Shown here: in pieces, positions 56,112-64,000 of the stretch | How the letters are laid out: the number at the start of each line of letters is the position of its first letter | Numbering within the stretch: position 1 is the first letter of the stretch | Assembly: GCF_002797715.1 (NCBI RefSeq) | Contig: NZ_PGFF01000001.1 | Span: 2,813,304-2,877,303 of the forward strand | DNA length: 64,000 nucleotides | Direction: 5' to 3' | DNA from: Diaminobutyricimonas aerilata | GTDB taxonomy: Bacteria > Actinomycetota > Actinomycetes > Actinomycetales > Microbacteriaceae | Program-made: the position numbers and the translations under genes | The notes under the pieces: generated by a model | Told to the model about the DNA's origin: nothing | Databases searched by the model: none | The model's input: only the letters and a program-made list of their open reading frames with translations

Positions 56112-57427
56112 CGCAGAAGACCTTCGTAGTGACGCTGCTGCAGCTGGGAGTCGATCTGCTTGACCGTCTCGAGGCCCACGCCGACGATGATCAGGATGCT
56201 CGCGCCGCCGAACGGGAAGTTCTGGTTCGCACCGACGGTGGCGAGGGCGATGAGCGGGATGAGCGCGACGATGCCGAGGTAGAGCGCACCCGGGAGCGTC
56301 ACGCGCGTGAGCACGTAGTCGAGGTACTCGGCAGTCGGTCGACCGGCACGGATGCCGGGGATGAACCCGCCGTACTTCTTCATGTTGTCGGCGACCTCTT
56401 CGGGGTTGAAGGTGATCGCGACGTAGAAGTAGGTGAACCCGACGATGAGCAGGAAGTACAGCGCCATGTAGAGCGGGTGGTCACCGCGCGTCAGGTAGGT
56501 GCTGATCCAGTTGACCCACTCGGGGTTGTTGCCGTCGGTGGTCTGGTTGAACTGCGCGACGAGCGCCGGCAGGTACAGCAGCGACGAGGCGAAGATGACC
56601 GGCACGACGCCCGCCATGTTGACCTTGATCGGGATGTAGGTGTTGTTGCCGCCGAACGTGCGACGGCCGACCATCCGCTTGGCGTACTGCACCGGGATGC
56701 GGCGCTGCGACTGCTCGACGAACACGACCGCGGCCATGATCAGGATGCCGATCGCGAGCACCACGAGGAACAGCTCGAAGCTGTACTCGGTGGCGATGCG
56801 CCACATCGACTGCGGGAAGGTCGCCGCGATCGAGGTGAAGATCAGCAGCGACATGCCGTTGCCGATGCCGCGCTCGGTGATGAGCTCGCCGAGCCACATG
56901 ATGAGGCCGGTACCCGCGGTCATGGTGACGACCATGAGCAGGATGGCGTACCACTCGCTGTTGGTGAGCAGCTGGCTGCACTCGGCGGCGCTGCTGGAGC
57001 CGAACAGGGCTCCGCTGCGCGCGACCGTGATGAGCGTCGTGGACTGCAGCACGCCGAGGGCGATGGTGAGGTAACGCGTGTACTGCGTCAGCTTCGCCTG
57101 GCCCGACTGGCCCTCCTTGTAGAGGGTGTCGAAGTGCGGGATGACCACACGCAGGAGCTGCGTGATGATCGACGCCGTGATGTACGGCATGATGCCGAGC
57201 GCGAAGATCGACAGCTGGAGGAGGGCTCCGCCGCTGAACAGGTTGACGAGGTCGTAGAGCCCCGACGTACCGGCGTTACCCGCCAGGCACGCTTGCACGT
57301 TGCCGAAGTCGACGAACGGTGCGGGGATGAACGACCCGAGCCGGAACAGCGCGACGATGCCGAGGGTGAATCCGATCTTCCGACGCAGATCGGGGGTGCG
57401 GAAGATCCGCCCAACGGCTCTGAACAC
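56108..57427 (-). CDS. secY: Protein translocase subunit SecY
   Basis: 439 residues with ten membrane segments. Begins [37 protein letters not shown] and contains the C5 loop with [14 protein letters not shown]. The pore of the Sec translocon. GTG 57427 is chosen with GGGAGG upstream. It follows rplO by about 110 nt. Confidence 0.98.
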   Translation of the reverse strand: MFRAVGRIFRTPDLRRKIGFTLGIVALFRLGSFIPAPFVDFGNVQACLAGNAGTSGLYDLVNLFSGGALLQLSIFALGIMPYITASIITQLLRVVIPHFDTLYKEGQSGQAKLTQYTRYLTIALGVLQSTTLITVARSGALFGSSSAAECSQLLTNSEWYAILLMVVTMTAGTGLIMWLGELITERGIGNGMSLLIFTSIAATFPQSMWRIATEYSFELFLVVLAIGILIMAAVVFVEQSQRRIPVQYAKRMVGRRTFGGNNTYIPIKVNMAGVVPVIFASSLLYLPALVAQFNQTTDGNNPEWVNWISTYLTRGDHPLYMALYFLLIVGFTYFYVAITFNPEEVADNMKKYGGFIPGIRAGRPTAEYLDYVLTRVTLPGALYLGIVALIPLIALATVGANQNFPFGGASILIIVGVGLETVKQIDSQLQQRHYEGLLR

Positions 57428-57538
57428 GAGGCCTCCCGGGTTTCGTGGTTCGGTGGTCTGCCGTGACGGCAGTCTCGACCACCTCACGTGCAGCGACGGT
57501 GACCGCCCTCGCGGGCGGCCACCGTCGTCACGTTGTTG

Positions 57539-58198
57539 CTACTTGACGGAACCGCCCGCAGCGACGATCTTCTGCTCCGCGGAGCTCGATACCTTGTCGA
57601 CTGCAACTGTCAGCTTAACCGCAATGTCGCCGGCTCCGAGAACCTTGACCTTCTCGTTCTTGCGAACGGCGCCCTTGGCCACCAGGTCGGAGACGGTCAC
57701 GTCGCCGCCCTGGGGGTAGAGCTCGGCCAGCTTCTCGAGGTTCACGACCTGGTACTCGACGCGGAACGGGTTCTTGAACCCGCGCAGCTTCGGGGCACGC
57801 ATGACCTGGTTCAGGTTGCCGCCCTCGAGGCCCGAGCGCACCTGGTAGCGCGCCTTCGTGCCCTTGGTACCGCGACCGGCGGTCTTACCCTTCGAGCCCT
57901 CACCGCGACCCACGCGGGTGCGCTCCTTGCGGGAGCCCGCGGCGGGACGGAGGTGGTGCACCTTGAGCACCTGCTGGCGCGCCACGACGTCGTCCGACTT
58001 CGCAGCGGCCTTCGCCGCCGGCTTGCGCGCGGCGGTGGTGGTCTCCGAGGTCGACTCCGCGTCGGCGGCGGCCTTCGTGGTGCGGCTGCGCGGGGCAGCC
58101 GTCTTCTTCTCGGCAGCGGGAGCAGCCTTCTCGGCGGCCGGCTTCTTGGCCGGCGCCTTCTTCGGCTTCTCCTCGGCTGCCTTGGTCTCTTCAGCCAT
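57539..58198 (-). CDS. rplO: 50S ribosomal protein L15 with N-terminal extension
   Basis: 219 residues, about 70 longer than normal. The extra part (about 1-72) is Ala/Lys/Glu/Pro-rich with repeats like [15 protein letters not shown] and precedes the conserved [34 protein letters not shown]. The ATG overlaps the rpmD stop by one base. The tail would extend out of the ribosome. Confidence 0.95.
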   Translation of the reverse strand: MAEETKAAEEKPKKAPAKKPAAEKAAPAAEKKTAAPRSRTTKAAADAESTSETTTAARKPAAKAAAKSDDVVARQQVLKVHHLRPAAGSRKERTRVGRGEGSKGKTAGRGTKGTKARYQVRSGLEGGNLNQVMRAPKLRGFKNPFRVEYQVVNLEKLAELYPQGGDVTVSDLVAKGAVRKNEKVKVLGAGDIAVKLTVAVDKVSSSAEQKIVAAGGSVK

Positions 58199-58386
58199 CA
58201 GTCAATCTCCTCGACCTTCACCAGGTGAGCGACCGTGCGGACGTAGCCGCGGTTCTGCTCGTTGTCCTCGCGGACCACGACGTCGCCGATGCGCTTGAGC
58301 CCGAGGCTGCGCAGCGTGTCGCGCTGGTTCTGCTTCTCACTGATCTTGCCCTTGATCTGGGTCACCTTCAGGCGAGCAGCCATCAT
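58198..58386 (-). CDS. rpmD: 50S ribosomal protein L30
   Basis: 62 residues ([34 protein letters not shown]). Two ATGs in a row; 58386 overlaps the rpsE stop by 4 bp (ATGA), 58383 is the alternative. Last residue region HLVKVEEID is typical. Confidence 0.95.
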   Translation of the reverse strand: MMAARLKVTQIKGKISEKQNQRDTLRSLGLKRIGDVVVREDNEQNRGYVRTVAHLVKVEEID

Positions 58387-59078
58387 GCACCTACCTTCGC
58401 GGCAGCGTTACGGGCCTCCGCCTCGGCGCGCACGAGACGCTCCGGGGCGATGTCCTCGAACTCGCGTCCACGACGGGCGGCGACGGCGCGCGGCTCCTCG
58501 AGCTGCTTGAGCGCCTCCACCGTCGCGTGGACGATGTTGATCGTGTTCGACGAGCCGAGCGACTTGCTCAGCACGTCGTGGATGCCGGCGCACTCGAGCA
58601 CGGCACGCACCGGACCACCGGCGATGACGCCGGTACCGGCGGCGGCGGGGCGCAGGAGCACCACACCGGCAGCCGCTTCACCCTGCACCGGGTGCGGGAT
58701 CGTCTGGGCCGAACGCGGGACGCGGAAGAAGTTCTTCTTCGCCTCCTCGACGCCCTTCGAGATCGCCAGCGGCACCTCACGGGCCTTGCCGTAGCCGACG
58801 CCGACCATGCCGTTGCCGTCACCGACGACCACGAGGGCGGTGAAGCTGAAGCGACGACCACCCTTCACGACCTTCGACACGCGGTTGATCGTGACGACGC
58901 GCTCCAGGAACTGGCTCTTGTCGTCGCGCGATCCACGGTCGCGGTTGGGGTTGCGCTCACGGCCACCGCGGCGCTGCTCGCGCGGCTCCTGCTGCGGCGC
59001 GGACGACGCAGCCGTCTCCACCGGGGTCTCGTTGACCACGGCCACCTGGACCTGGTCCTTGTTCGTTGCGTCGCTCAC
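58383..59078 (-). CDS. rpsE: 30S ribosomal protein S5 with N-terminal extension
   Basis: 231 residues. GTG 59078 start. The first 55 residues ([26 protein letters not shown]) are polar and Arg-rich; the S5 core follows from [25 protein letters not shown]. Part of the decoding-fidelity region of the 30S subunit. Overlaps rplR (GTGA) and rpmD. Confidence 0.96.
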   Translation of the reverse strand: MSDATNKDQVQVAVVNETPVETAASSAPQQEPREQRRGGRERNPNRDRGSRDDKSQFLERVVTINRVSKVVKGGRRFSFTALVVVGDGNGMVGVGYGKAREVPLAISKGVEEAKKNFFRVPRSAQTIPHPVQGEAAAGVVLLRPAAAGTGVIAGGPVRAVLECAGIHDVLSKSLGSSNTINIVHATVEALKQLEEPRAVAARRGREFEDIAPERLVRAEAEARNAAAKVGA

Positions 59079-59446
59079 AGGTTCAACCCGCCCTCTCGAG
59101 CTCCATCGGCGATCGCGGCGACACGACCGGCGTACTTGCTACCACCGCGGTCGAAGACCACGGCCTCGACTCCGGCCTGCTTCGCGCGCTCGGCGACGAG
59201 CTCGCCGACACGACGGGCCTTGGCCGTCTTGTCGCCCTCGAAGCCACGGAGGTCTGCCTCCATGGTCGAGGCGGAGGCCACGGTGTGGCCCTTGGTGTCG
59301 TCGACGACCTGCACGAAGACGTGACGGGCCGAACGGGTGACGACGAGGCGGGGACGCTCGGCGGAGCCCACGACCTTCTTGCGAAGGCGGGCGTGCCTGC
59401 GGTCCTTGGCCGCCGACTTGCTCTTTCCTCTGGTGCCCAGAGCCAT
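59075..59446 (-). CDS. rplR: 50S ribosomal protein L18
   Basis: 123 residues from ATG 59446 ([27 protein letters not shown]). Binds 5S rRNA together with L5. An ATG 6 nt earlier at 59452 gives MIMALG and is less likely. The stop overlaps rpsE. Confidence 0.96.
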   Translation of the reverse strand: MALGTRGKSKSAAKDRRHARLRKKVVGSAERPRLVVTRSARHVFVQVVDDTKGHTVASASTMEADLRGFEGDKTAKARRVGELVAERAKQAGVEAVVFDRGGSKYAGRVAAIADGAREGGLNL

Positions 59447-59448
59447 GA

Positions 59449-59985
59449 TCACTTACCAGCCTTTCCGGCCTTGCGCCGCACGTTCTCGCCGGCGTAACGC
59501 ACACCCTTGCCCTTGTAGGGCTCGGGCATGCGGAGCTTGCGGATGTTGGCGGCGACCTCGCCCACGGCCTGCTTGTCGATGCCGCTGACGGTCAGCTTGT
59601 TGTTGCCCTCGACGGTGAACGTGATGCCCGCGGGCGGGTCCACCGTGATGGGGTGCGAGTAGCCGAGCGCGAACTCGACCGAGGAGCCCTTGGCCTGCAC
59701 GCGGTAACCGGTGCCGACGACCTCGAGGCCCTTGGTGTAGCCCTGGGTCACGCCGACGATCTGGTTGGCGATGAGCGTGCGGGTGAGGCCGTGCAGCGAA
59801 CGCGACTCGCGCTCGTCGTCGGGGCGCGTGACGAGCACGGTGCCCTCTTCGACCTTGACCTCGATGGGGTTGGCGACGGTGAGCTTCAGCTCGCCCTTCG
59901 GGCCCTTGACGGTGACGTCGCGGCCTGCGACGGCCACGTCGACGCCCGACGGGATCTCAATGGGAAGACGTCCGATTCGAGACAT
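59449..59985 (-). CDS. rplF: 50S ribosomal protein L6
   Basis: 178 residues ([17 protein letters not shown]...). Two-domain fold with the second-domain motif [16 protein letters not shown]. Near the GTPase-associated centre. Between rpsH and rplR, 2 nt from rplR. Confidence 0.98.
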   Translation of the reverse strand: MSRIGRLPIEIPSGVDVAVAGRDVTVKGPKGELKLTVANPIEVKVEEGTVLVTRPDDERESRSLHGLTRTLIANQIVGVTQGYTKGLEVVGTGYRVQAKGSSVEFALGYSHPITVDPPAGITFTVEGNNKLTVSGIDKQAVGEVAANIRKLRMPEPYKGKGVRYAGENVRRKAGKAGK

Positions 59986-59991
59986 GACGGA

Positions 59992-60390
59992 TCACCACAC
60001 GTAGGCGAGGACTTCCCCACCCACGCCCTTCTTGGTCGCCTCGCGGTCGGTCAGCAGACCGGACGAGGTGGAGAGGATGGCCACACCGAGGCCGCCCAGC
60101 ACGTGGGGGATCTCGGTGGACTTCGCGTACACCCGGAGGCCGGGCTTGGACACGCGCTTGATGCCCGCGATGGAGCGCTCACGGTTGGGGCCGTACTTGA
60201 GGTCGATGGTGAGCGTCGAGCCGACGCGTGCATCCTCGACCCGCCAGTCGGCGATGTAACCCTCGGTCTTGAGGATGTCCGCGATGTGGGTCTTGAGCTT
60301 CGAGCTCGGCAGCGACACGGAGTCGTGGTGCGCCGAGTTCGCGTTGCGCAGTCTGGTCAGCAGGTCTGCGACCGGATCTGTCATCGTCAT
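59992..60390 (-). CDS. rpsH: 30S ribosomal protein S8
   Basis: 132 residues ([33 protein letters not shown]). The end GGEVLAYVW is typical. In many bacteria S8 also represses its own operon. rpsN normally lies upstream; here there is only a 69-nt gap with a hairpin. Confidence 0.97.
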   Translation of the reverse strand: MTMTDPVADLLTRLRNANSAHHDSVSLPSSKLKTHIADILKTEGYIADWRVEDARVGSTLTIDLKYGPNRERSIAGIKRVSKPGLRVYAKSTEIPHVLGGLGVAILSTSSGLLTDREATKKGVGGEVLAYVW

Positions 60391-60420
60391 GTGTTCGTCG
60401 TCCTGTTCTCGGCCGGTTTC

Positions 60421-60442
60421 GGCATCCGGTACACCGGGTGCC
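60421..60442 (-). promoter_or_regulatory. Hairpin between rplE and rpsH
   Basis: GGCATCCGGT/ACCGGGTGCC, about 8-10 bp with a very short loop, at the site where rpsN is usually found. S8 binding is possible but not shown. Confidence 0.45.
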
Positions 60443-60459
60443 GACCTCGCCGATCGTTG

Positions 60460-61050
60460 TTACTGGTTCTGGTCGTTCGACCGGAAGGGGAAACCGAGAG
60501 CGCGCAGCAGGGCGCGACCCTCGTCGTCGGTCTTGGCCGTGGTGACGACGGTGATGTCGAAACCGCGGACGCGATCGATCTTGTCCTGGTCGATCTCGTG
60601 GAACATGCTCTGCTCCGAGAGACCGAAGGTGTAGTTGCCGTTGCCGTCGAACTGACGGTCCGACAGGCCGCGGAAGTCACGGATGCGGGGCAGCGCGAGC
60701 GACAGCAGACGGTCGAGGAACTCCCATGCGCGGTCGCCGCGCAGGGTCGTGTGGGCGCCGATGGGCATGCCCTCACGCAGCTTGAACTGCGCGATGGACT
60801 TGCGGGCACGGGTGACCTGCGGCTTCTGACCGGTGATGAGGGTCAGGTCGCGCACGGCACCGTCGATGACCTTGCCGTCGCGGGCGGCCTCGCCGACACC
60901 GGTGTTGACGACGATCTTCACCAGTCGCGGCACCTGGTGCACGTTGGTGAAGCCGAAGTCCTTCTGCAGCTGCGGAACGATCTCCGAGCGGTACTTCTGC
61001 TTGAGGCGCGGCTGGATTGTGCCAGTCTGCGCAGCAGCGGTGTCAGTCAT
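60460..61050 (-). CDS. rplE: 50S ribosomal protein L5
   Basis: 196 residues. Core [30 protein letters not shown] and [19 protein letters not shown]. Binds 5S rRNA and touches P-site tRNA. The ATG overlaps the rplX stop by one base. Confidence 0.98.
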   Translation of the reverse strand: MTDTAAAQTGTIQPRLKQKYRSEIVPQLQKDFGFTNVHQVPRLVKIVVNTGVGEAARDGKVIDGAVRDLTLITGQKPQVTRARKSIAQFKLREGMPIGAHTTLRGDRAWEFLDRLLSLALPRIRDFRGLSDRQFDGNGNYTFGLSEQSMFHEIDQDKIDRVRGFDITVVTTAKTDDEGRALLRALGFPFRSNDQNQ

Positions 61051-61445
61051 TACTCAGCGTCCTTCTTGGTCGACTTCTTGGCAGTCGACTTCTTGGTCTC
61101 GGCCCGACGTGACGGCTTGAAGTAGCGCACGCGGGAGGTCTTGCCGGCCTCATCGGTCTCGACGCGGAAGCCGACGCGGGCCGGCTGCTTCGTGTCGGGG
61201 TCGACGAGCGCGACGTTCGAGATGTGGATGGGAGCCTCGTGCGTCTCGATGCCGCCGGTCTTCGTGCCACGCTGCGTCTGGCCGACGCGCACGTGCTTGG
61301 TCACGAAGTTGACGCCTTCGACGATCACGCGGTTCTTCTCGACGAGCACCTCGATGACGCGACCCTGCTTGCCGCGGTCACCACCGCGGGCCTGGCTGGG
61401 CCCGCTGATGACCTGCACGAGGTCGCCCTTCTTGATCTTCGCCAT
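61050..61445 (-). CDS. rplX: 50S ribosomal protein L24
   Basis: 131 residues, longer than the usual 100-105 owing to a Lys-rich tail ([15 protein letters not shown]). KOW motif at the start ([13 protein letters not shown]). Near the peptide exit tunnel. Confidence 0.96.
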   Translation of the reverse strand: MAKIKKGDLVQVISGPSQARGGDRGKQGRVIEVLVEKNRVIVEGVNFVTKHVRVGQTQRGTKTGGIETHEAPIHISNVALVDPDTKQPARVGFRVETDEAGKTSRVRYFKPSRRAETKKSTAKKSTKKDAE

Positions 61446-61448
61446 GGC

Positions 61449-61817
61449 TTACAGCACCTCCGGGGCGAGCGAGATGATCTTCATGAACCGCTTGTCGCGC
61501 AGCTCACGGCCGACCGGTCCGAAGATGCGGGTACCGCGGGGGTCCCCGTCGTTCTTCAGGATGACGGCGGCGTTCTCGTCGAACTTGATGTAGGACCCGT
61601 CGGGACGACGGGTCTGCTTGACCGTGCGGACGATGACCGCCTTGACGACGTCGCCCTTCTTGACGTTGCCACCGGGGATCGCGTCCTTGACCGTGGCGAC
61701 GATGACGTCACCGAGGCCGGCGTAACGCCGACCGGATCCACCGAGCACGCGGATGGTGAGCAGCTCCTTGGCGCCGGTGTTGTCGGCGACCTTGACTCTC
61801 GATTCCTGCTGAAGCAT
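61449..61817 (-). CDS. rplN: 50S ribosomal protein L14
   Basis: 122 residues, standard length ([28 protein letters not shown]). Interface protein that contacts 16S rRNA. 3 nt before rplX. Confidence 0.98.
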   Translation of the reverse strand: MLQQESRVKVADNTGAKELLTIRVLGGSGRRYAGLGDVIVATVKDAIPGGNVKKGDVVKAVIVRTVKQTRRPDGSYIKFDENAAVILKNDGDPRGTRIFGPVGRELRDKRFMKIISLAPEVL

Positions 61818-61845
61818 TTCTCTCTCCTACAAGTAGGCGCGAGGC

Positions 61846-62163
61846 CTACTTGGCCTTCTCGAGGATCTCGACCAGGCGCCAGCGCTTGGTGGCGGACAGC
61901 GGACGGGTCTCGCTGATGAGCACGAGGTCGCCGACGCCGGCGGTGCCGGCCTCGTCGTGCGCCTTCACCTTGGAGGTGCGGCGGATGACCTTGCCGTACA
62001 GCGGGTGCTTGACGCGGTCCTCGACCTCGACGGTGATGGTCTTGTCCATCTTGTCGCTCACCACGTAGCCGCGGCGGGTCTTGCGGTAACCGCGGGCGCC
62101 CACATCCTTGACGTCGTGCTCGGCCGACTCGTGGCCGGCGGCAGCCTGCTTGGCCTGCGCCAT
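61846..62163 (-). CDS. rpsQ: 30S ribosomal protein S17
   Basis: 105 residues with a short N-terminal extension ([20 protein letters not shown]), then the OB-fold with [22 protein letters not shown] overlaps the rpmC stop by one base. Confidence 0.97.
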   Translation of the reverse strand: MAQAKQAAAGHESAEHDVKDVGARGYRKTRRGYVVSDKMDKTITVEVEDRVKHPLYGKVIRRTSKVKAHDEAGTAGVGDLVLISETRPLSATKRWRLVEILEKAK

Positions 62164-62483
62164 TAGTTGGCCTCCTCAGCCTTCTCGGCCGGGGCCTCGG
62201 CGGCCTCGGACTTCTTGCTCTTGCGGGTCGTCTTGGCCGGGGCGGCCTCGACGGGGACGGGCGTGGCACGGATGCCCAGCTCGCGCTCGCGGATCACGGT
62301 GTAGATCCGGGCGATGTCGCGCTTCACGGCACGCAGTCGGCCGTGGCTCTCGAGCTGACCGGTGGCCGACTGGAAGCGCAGGTTGAACAGCTCCTCCTTG
62401 GCCTTCTTCAGCTCGTCGGCGAGACGCTCGTCTTCGAAGGTGTCGAGCTCGGCCGGGGCCAGCTCCTTGGATCCGATCGCCAT
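62163..62483 (-). CDS. rpmC: 50S ribosomal protein L29 with C-terminal extension
   Basis: 106 residues against 65-80 normally. The helical core is about 1-75 ([25 protein letters not shown]); the rest is an Ala/Lys/Glu tail ([27 protein letters not shown]). Located at the tunnel exit. Overlaps rpsQ by one base. Confidence 0.95.
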   Translation of the reverse strand: MAIGSKELAPAELDTFEDERLADELKKAKEELFNLRFQSATGQLESHGRLRAVKRDIARIYTVIRERELGIRATPVPVEAAPAKTTRKSKKSEAAEAPAEKAEEAN

Positions 62484-62902
62484 CAGGCGTCGCCCTCCTC
62501 GCGCTTGATGATGCGTGCCTTGAGGGGCAGCTTGTGGATGGCACGGGTCATGGCCTCACGAGCGAGCTGCTCGTTGACGCCGGCGACCTCGAAGAGGACG
62601 CGACCCGGCTTGACGTTGGCGACCCACCACTCGGGCGAACCCTTACCGGAACCCATGCGGGTCTCGGCGGGCTTCTTCGTGAGCGGACGGTCGGGGTAGA
62701 TGTTGATCCACACCTTGCCGCCACGCTTGATGTGACGCGTCATCGCGATACGAGCGGACTCGATCTGACGGTTGGTCACGTAAGCGGGCGTCAGGGCCTG
62801 GATACCGAACTCACCGAACGACACCTGGGTGCCACCGGTCGCCTGACCGCTGCGGCCGGGGTGGTGCTGCTTGCGGTGCTTGACTCGACGGGGGATCAAC
62901 AT
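62483..62902 (-). CDS. rplP: 50S ribosomal protein L16
   Basis: 139 residues ([24 protein letters not shown]). Binds 23S rRNA near the A site. Its ATG is 2 nt after the rpsC stop, and its stop overlaps rpmC by one base. Confidence 0.98.
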   Translation of the reverse strand: MLIPRRVKHRKQHHPGRSGQATGGTQVSFGEFGIQALTPAYVTNRQIESARIAMTRHIKRGGKVWINIYPDRPLTKKPAETRMGSGKGSPEWWVANVKPGRVLFEVAGVNEQLAREAMTRAIHKLPLKARIIKREEGDA

Positions 62903-62904
62903 GG

Positions 62905-63660
62905 TTACGCCTCAACTCCTGCTGCGGCAGGCGCCTCGGCCCGCGGGCCACGGCGGCGGTCGCCGTCACGACGCTCGGGGCGCGACGACTTCTGGTTCGC
63001 CTGCTCGCGAGCGAGTTCCTTATTGGTGATGTCGCCCTTGTAGATCCACACCTTCACGCCGATGCGGCCGAAGGTGGTGCGGGCCTCGTAGAAGCCGTAG
63101 TCGATGTTCGCGCGCAGCGTGTGCAGCGGAACCCGACCCTCGCGGTAGAACTCGGAGCGGCTCATCTCCGCGCCGCCGAGGCGGCCGGAGACCTGGATGC
63201 GGACGCCCTTGGCGCCGGCGCGCTGGGCGCCCTGCAGGCCCTTGCGCATCGCGCGGCGGAAGGCCACGCGGGCGCTGAGCTGCTCGGCGATGCCCTGCGC
63301 GACGAGCTGGGCCTCGGCCTCGGGGTTCTTCACCTCGAGGATGTTGAGCTGGATCTGCTTGCCGGTGAGCTTCTCGAGGTCGGCGCGGATGCGCTCGGCC
63401 TCGGCGCCGCGGCGGCCGATCACGATGCCGGGACGCGCCGTGTGGATGTCCACGCGGACGCGGTCACGGGTGCGCTCGATCTCGATGCGGGCGACGCCCG
63501 CGCGGTCGAGCTGCGTCTTCAGCAGGCTGCGGATCTTGACGTCCTCGGCCACGAAGTCGCGGTAACGCTGACCCGCCTTGGTCGAGTCGGAGAACCACCG
63601 CGAGACGTGGTCGGTCGTGATGCCGAGACGGAAGCCGTACGGGTTGACCTTCTGGCCCAT
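62905..63660 (-). CDS. rpsC: 30S ribosomal protein S3
   Basis: 251 residues with two KH-type domains; [15 protein letters not shown] is the KH GxxG loop. Begins [23 protein letters not shown]. The tail after 225 is Arg/Ala-rich. The ATG overlaps the rplV stop by one base. Confidence 0.98.
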   Translation of the reverse strand: MGQKVNPYGFRLGITTDHVSRWFSDSTKAGQRYRDFVAEDVKIRSLLKTQLDRAGVARIEIERTRDRVRVDIHTARPGIVIGRRGAEAERIRADLEKLTGKQIQLNILEVKNPEAEAQLVAQGIAEQLSARVAFRRAMRKGLQGAQRAGAKGVRIQVSGRLGGAEMSRSEFYREGRVPLHTLRANIDYGFYEARTTFGRIGVKVWIYKGDITNKELAREQANQKSSRPERRDGDRRRGPRAEAPAAAGVEA

Positions 63661-64000
63661 TACTTGCTCGCCTTCTTGTTAGCGGTGCGCGCGGGTCGCG
63701 ACGACGTGGCGTCGGCGGCCTCCGGCGTCGCGAGGACGACCGTGATGTGGCTGGTGCGCTTGTTGATGCGGAACGCACGACCCTGCGCGCGCGGCTGGAA
63801 ACGCTTGAGCGTCGTTCCCTCGTCGACGAAGGCACGGGCCACGTACAGGTCCTGCTCGTCGAGATACGAGTTCTCGGCATCCGCCTTGACCCGGGCGTTC
63901 GCGATCGCGGAGGCCACGAGCTTGTAGACCGGCTCGCTGGCGCCCTGCGGGGCGAACTTCAGGATCGCGAGGGCCTCGACGGCCTGCTTCCCACGGATGA
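63660..64000 (-). CDS. rplV: 50S ribosomal protein L22 (partial, N-terminus beyond window)
   Basis: About 113 residues are visible, from [22 protein letters not shown], missing the first few residues at the window edge. The tunnel hairpin [24 protein letters not shown] is intact, and a short Ala/Lys tail follows. An internal ATG at 63917 is not the true start, since the conserved N-terminal part continues upstream. Confidence 0.97.
   Translation of the reverse strand, partial: IRGKQAVEALAILKFAPQGASEPVYKLVASAIANARVKADAENSYLDEQDLYVARAFVDEGTTLKRFQPRAQGRAFRINKRTSHITVVLATPEAADATSSRPARTANKKASK

Overview
This is chromosomal DNA from a high-GC Gram-positive bacterium (Actinomycetota), most probably of the family Microbacteriaceae. 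That placement is inference. It rests on strong G/C bias at third codon positions, the S10-spc-alpha ribosomal cluster, GuaB3 beside GuaB, an LPXTG surface protein, many start codons preceded at 6-8 nt by a TANNNT box (the leaderless pattern common in Actinomycetota), and a dispersed palindromic repeat whose arms read TCGATACGG and CTACTCGACCAGCGG. No tRNA, rRNA, phage, IS element or CRISPR array was seen.

Layout. Positions 1-2.3 kb: glycerophosphodiesterase (cut by the window edge), two small membrane proteins and a Bax-inhibitor-1/YccA protein. 2.4-7.8 kb: a minus-strand unit of TrkA-C regulator, CPA2 antiporter, SURF1, DUF3817 and guaA, plus a conserved small protein. 7.8-12.9 kb: glpD, a DUF488 protein, guaB3 and a MalY/PatB aminotransferase. 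13-23.1 kb: the most distinctive region, an amino-sugar locus made of an LPXTG-anchored DUF4874/DUF4832 protein, a carbohydrate ABC importer without its ATPase, a Gfo/Idh oxidoreductase, a DeoR regulator, a SIS-domain isomerase/deaminase, a ROK kinase and NagA. 23.3-26.6 kb: an ABC-F ATPase and guaB. 26.8-32.7 kb: a complete branched-chain amino-acid type ABC importer (livHMGF, with livJ convergent), in which LivH carries a secreted beta-domain at its N-terminus. 32.9-37.2 kb: RarD, GroES under CIRCE control, a THUMP-like methyltransferase, an HhH-GPD protein and two membrane proteins with Pro-rich tails. 37.3-47.8 kb: housekeeping genes for tRNA t6A synthesis (tsaB, tsaD, tsaE), rimI, alr, acpS, glmS, coaA, glmM, S9, L13 and truA. 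47.9-52.1 kb: a small accessory block with an ATP-dependent DNA ligase, a LigD-type polymerase and an acyltransferase-SGNH protein. 52.1-64 kb: rplQ, rpoA, rpsK, rpsM, rpmJ, infA, adk, secY and the spc/S10 genes up to a partial rplV.

How the genes fit together. The amino-sugar locus reads as one pathway: surface recognition or cleavage of a polymer, import, phosphorylation (ROK), deacetylation (NagA) and isomerising deamination (SIS) to a ketohexose phosphate. glmS and glmM run the opposite way, to UDP-GlcNAc for the cell wall. guaA, guaB and guaB3 cover guanine nucleotide synthesis and recycling. The ribosomal cluster lacks map, rpsN and rpsD at their usual places; the rpsN and rpsD gaps hold hairpins, the map gap an infA promoter. 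Palindromic repeats sit almost only between convergent genes or at operon ends, and one supplies the last codons of tsaE.
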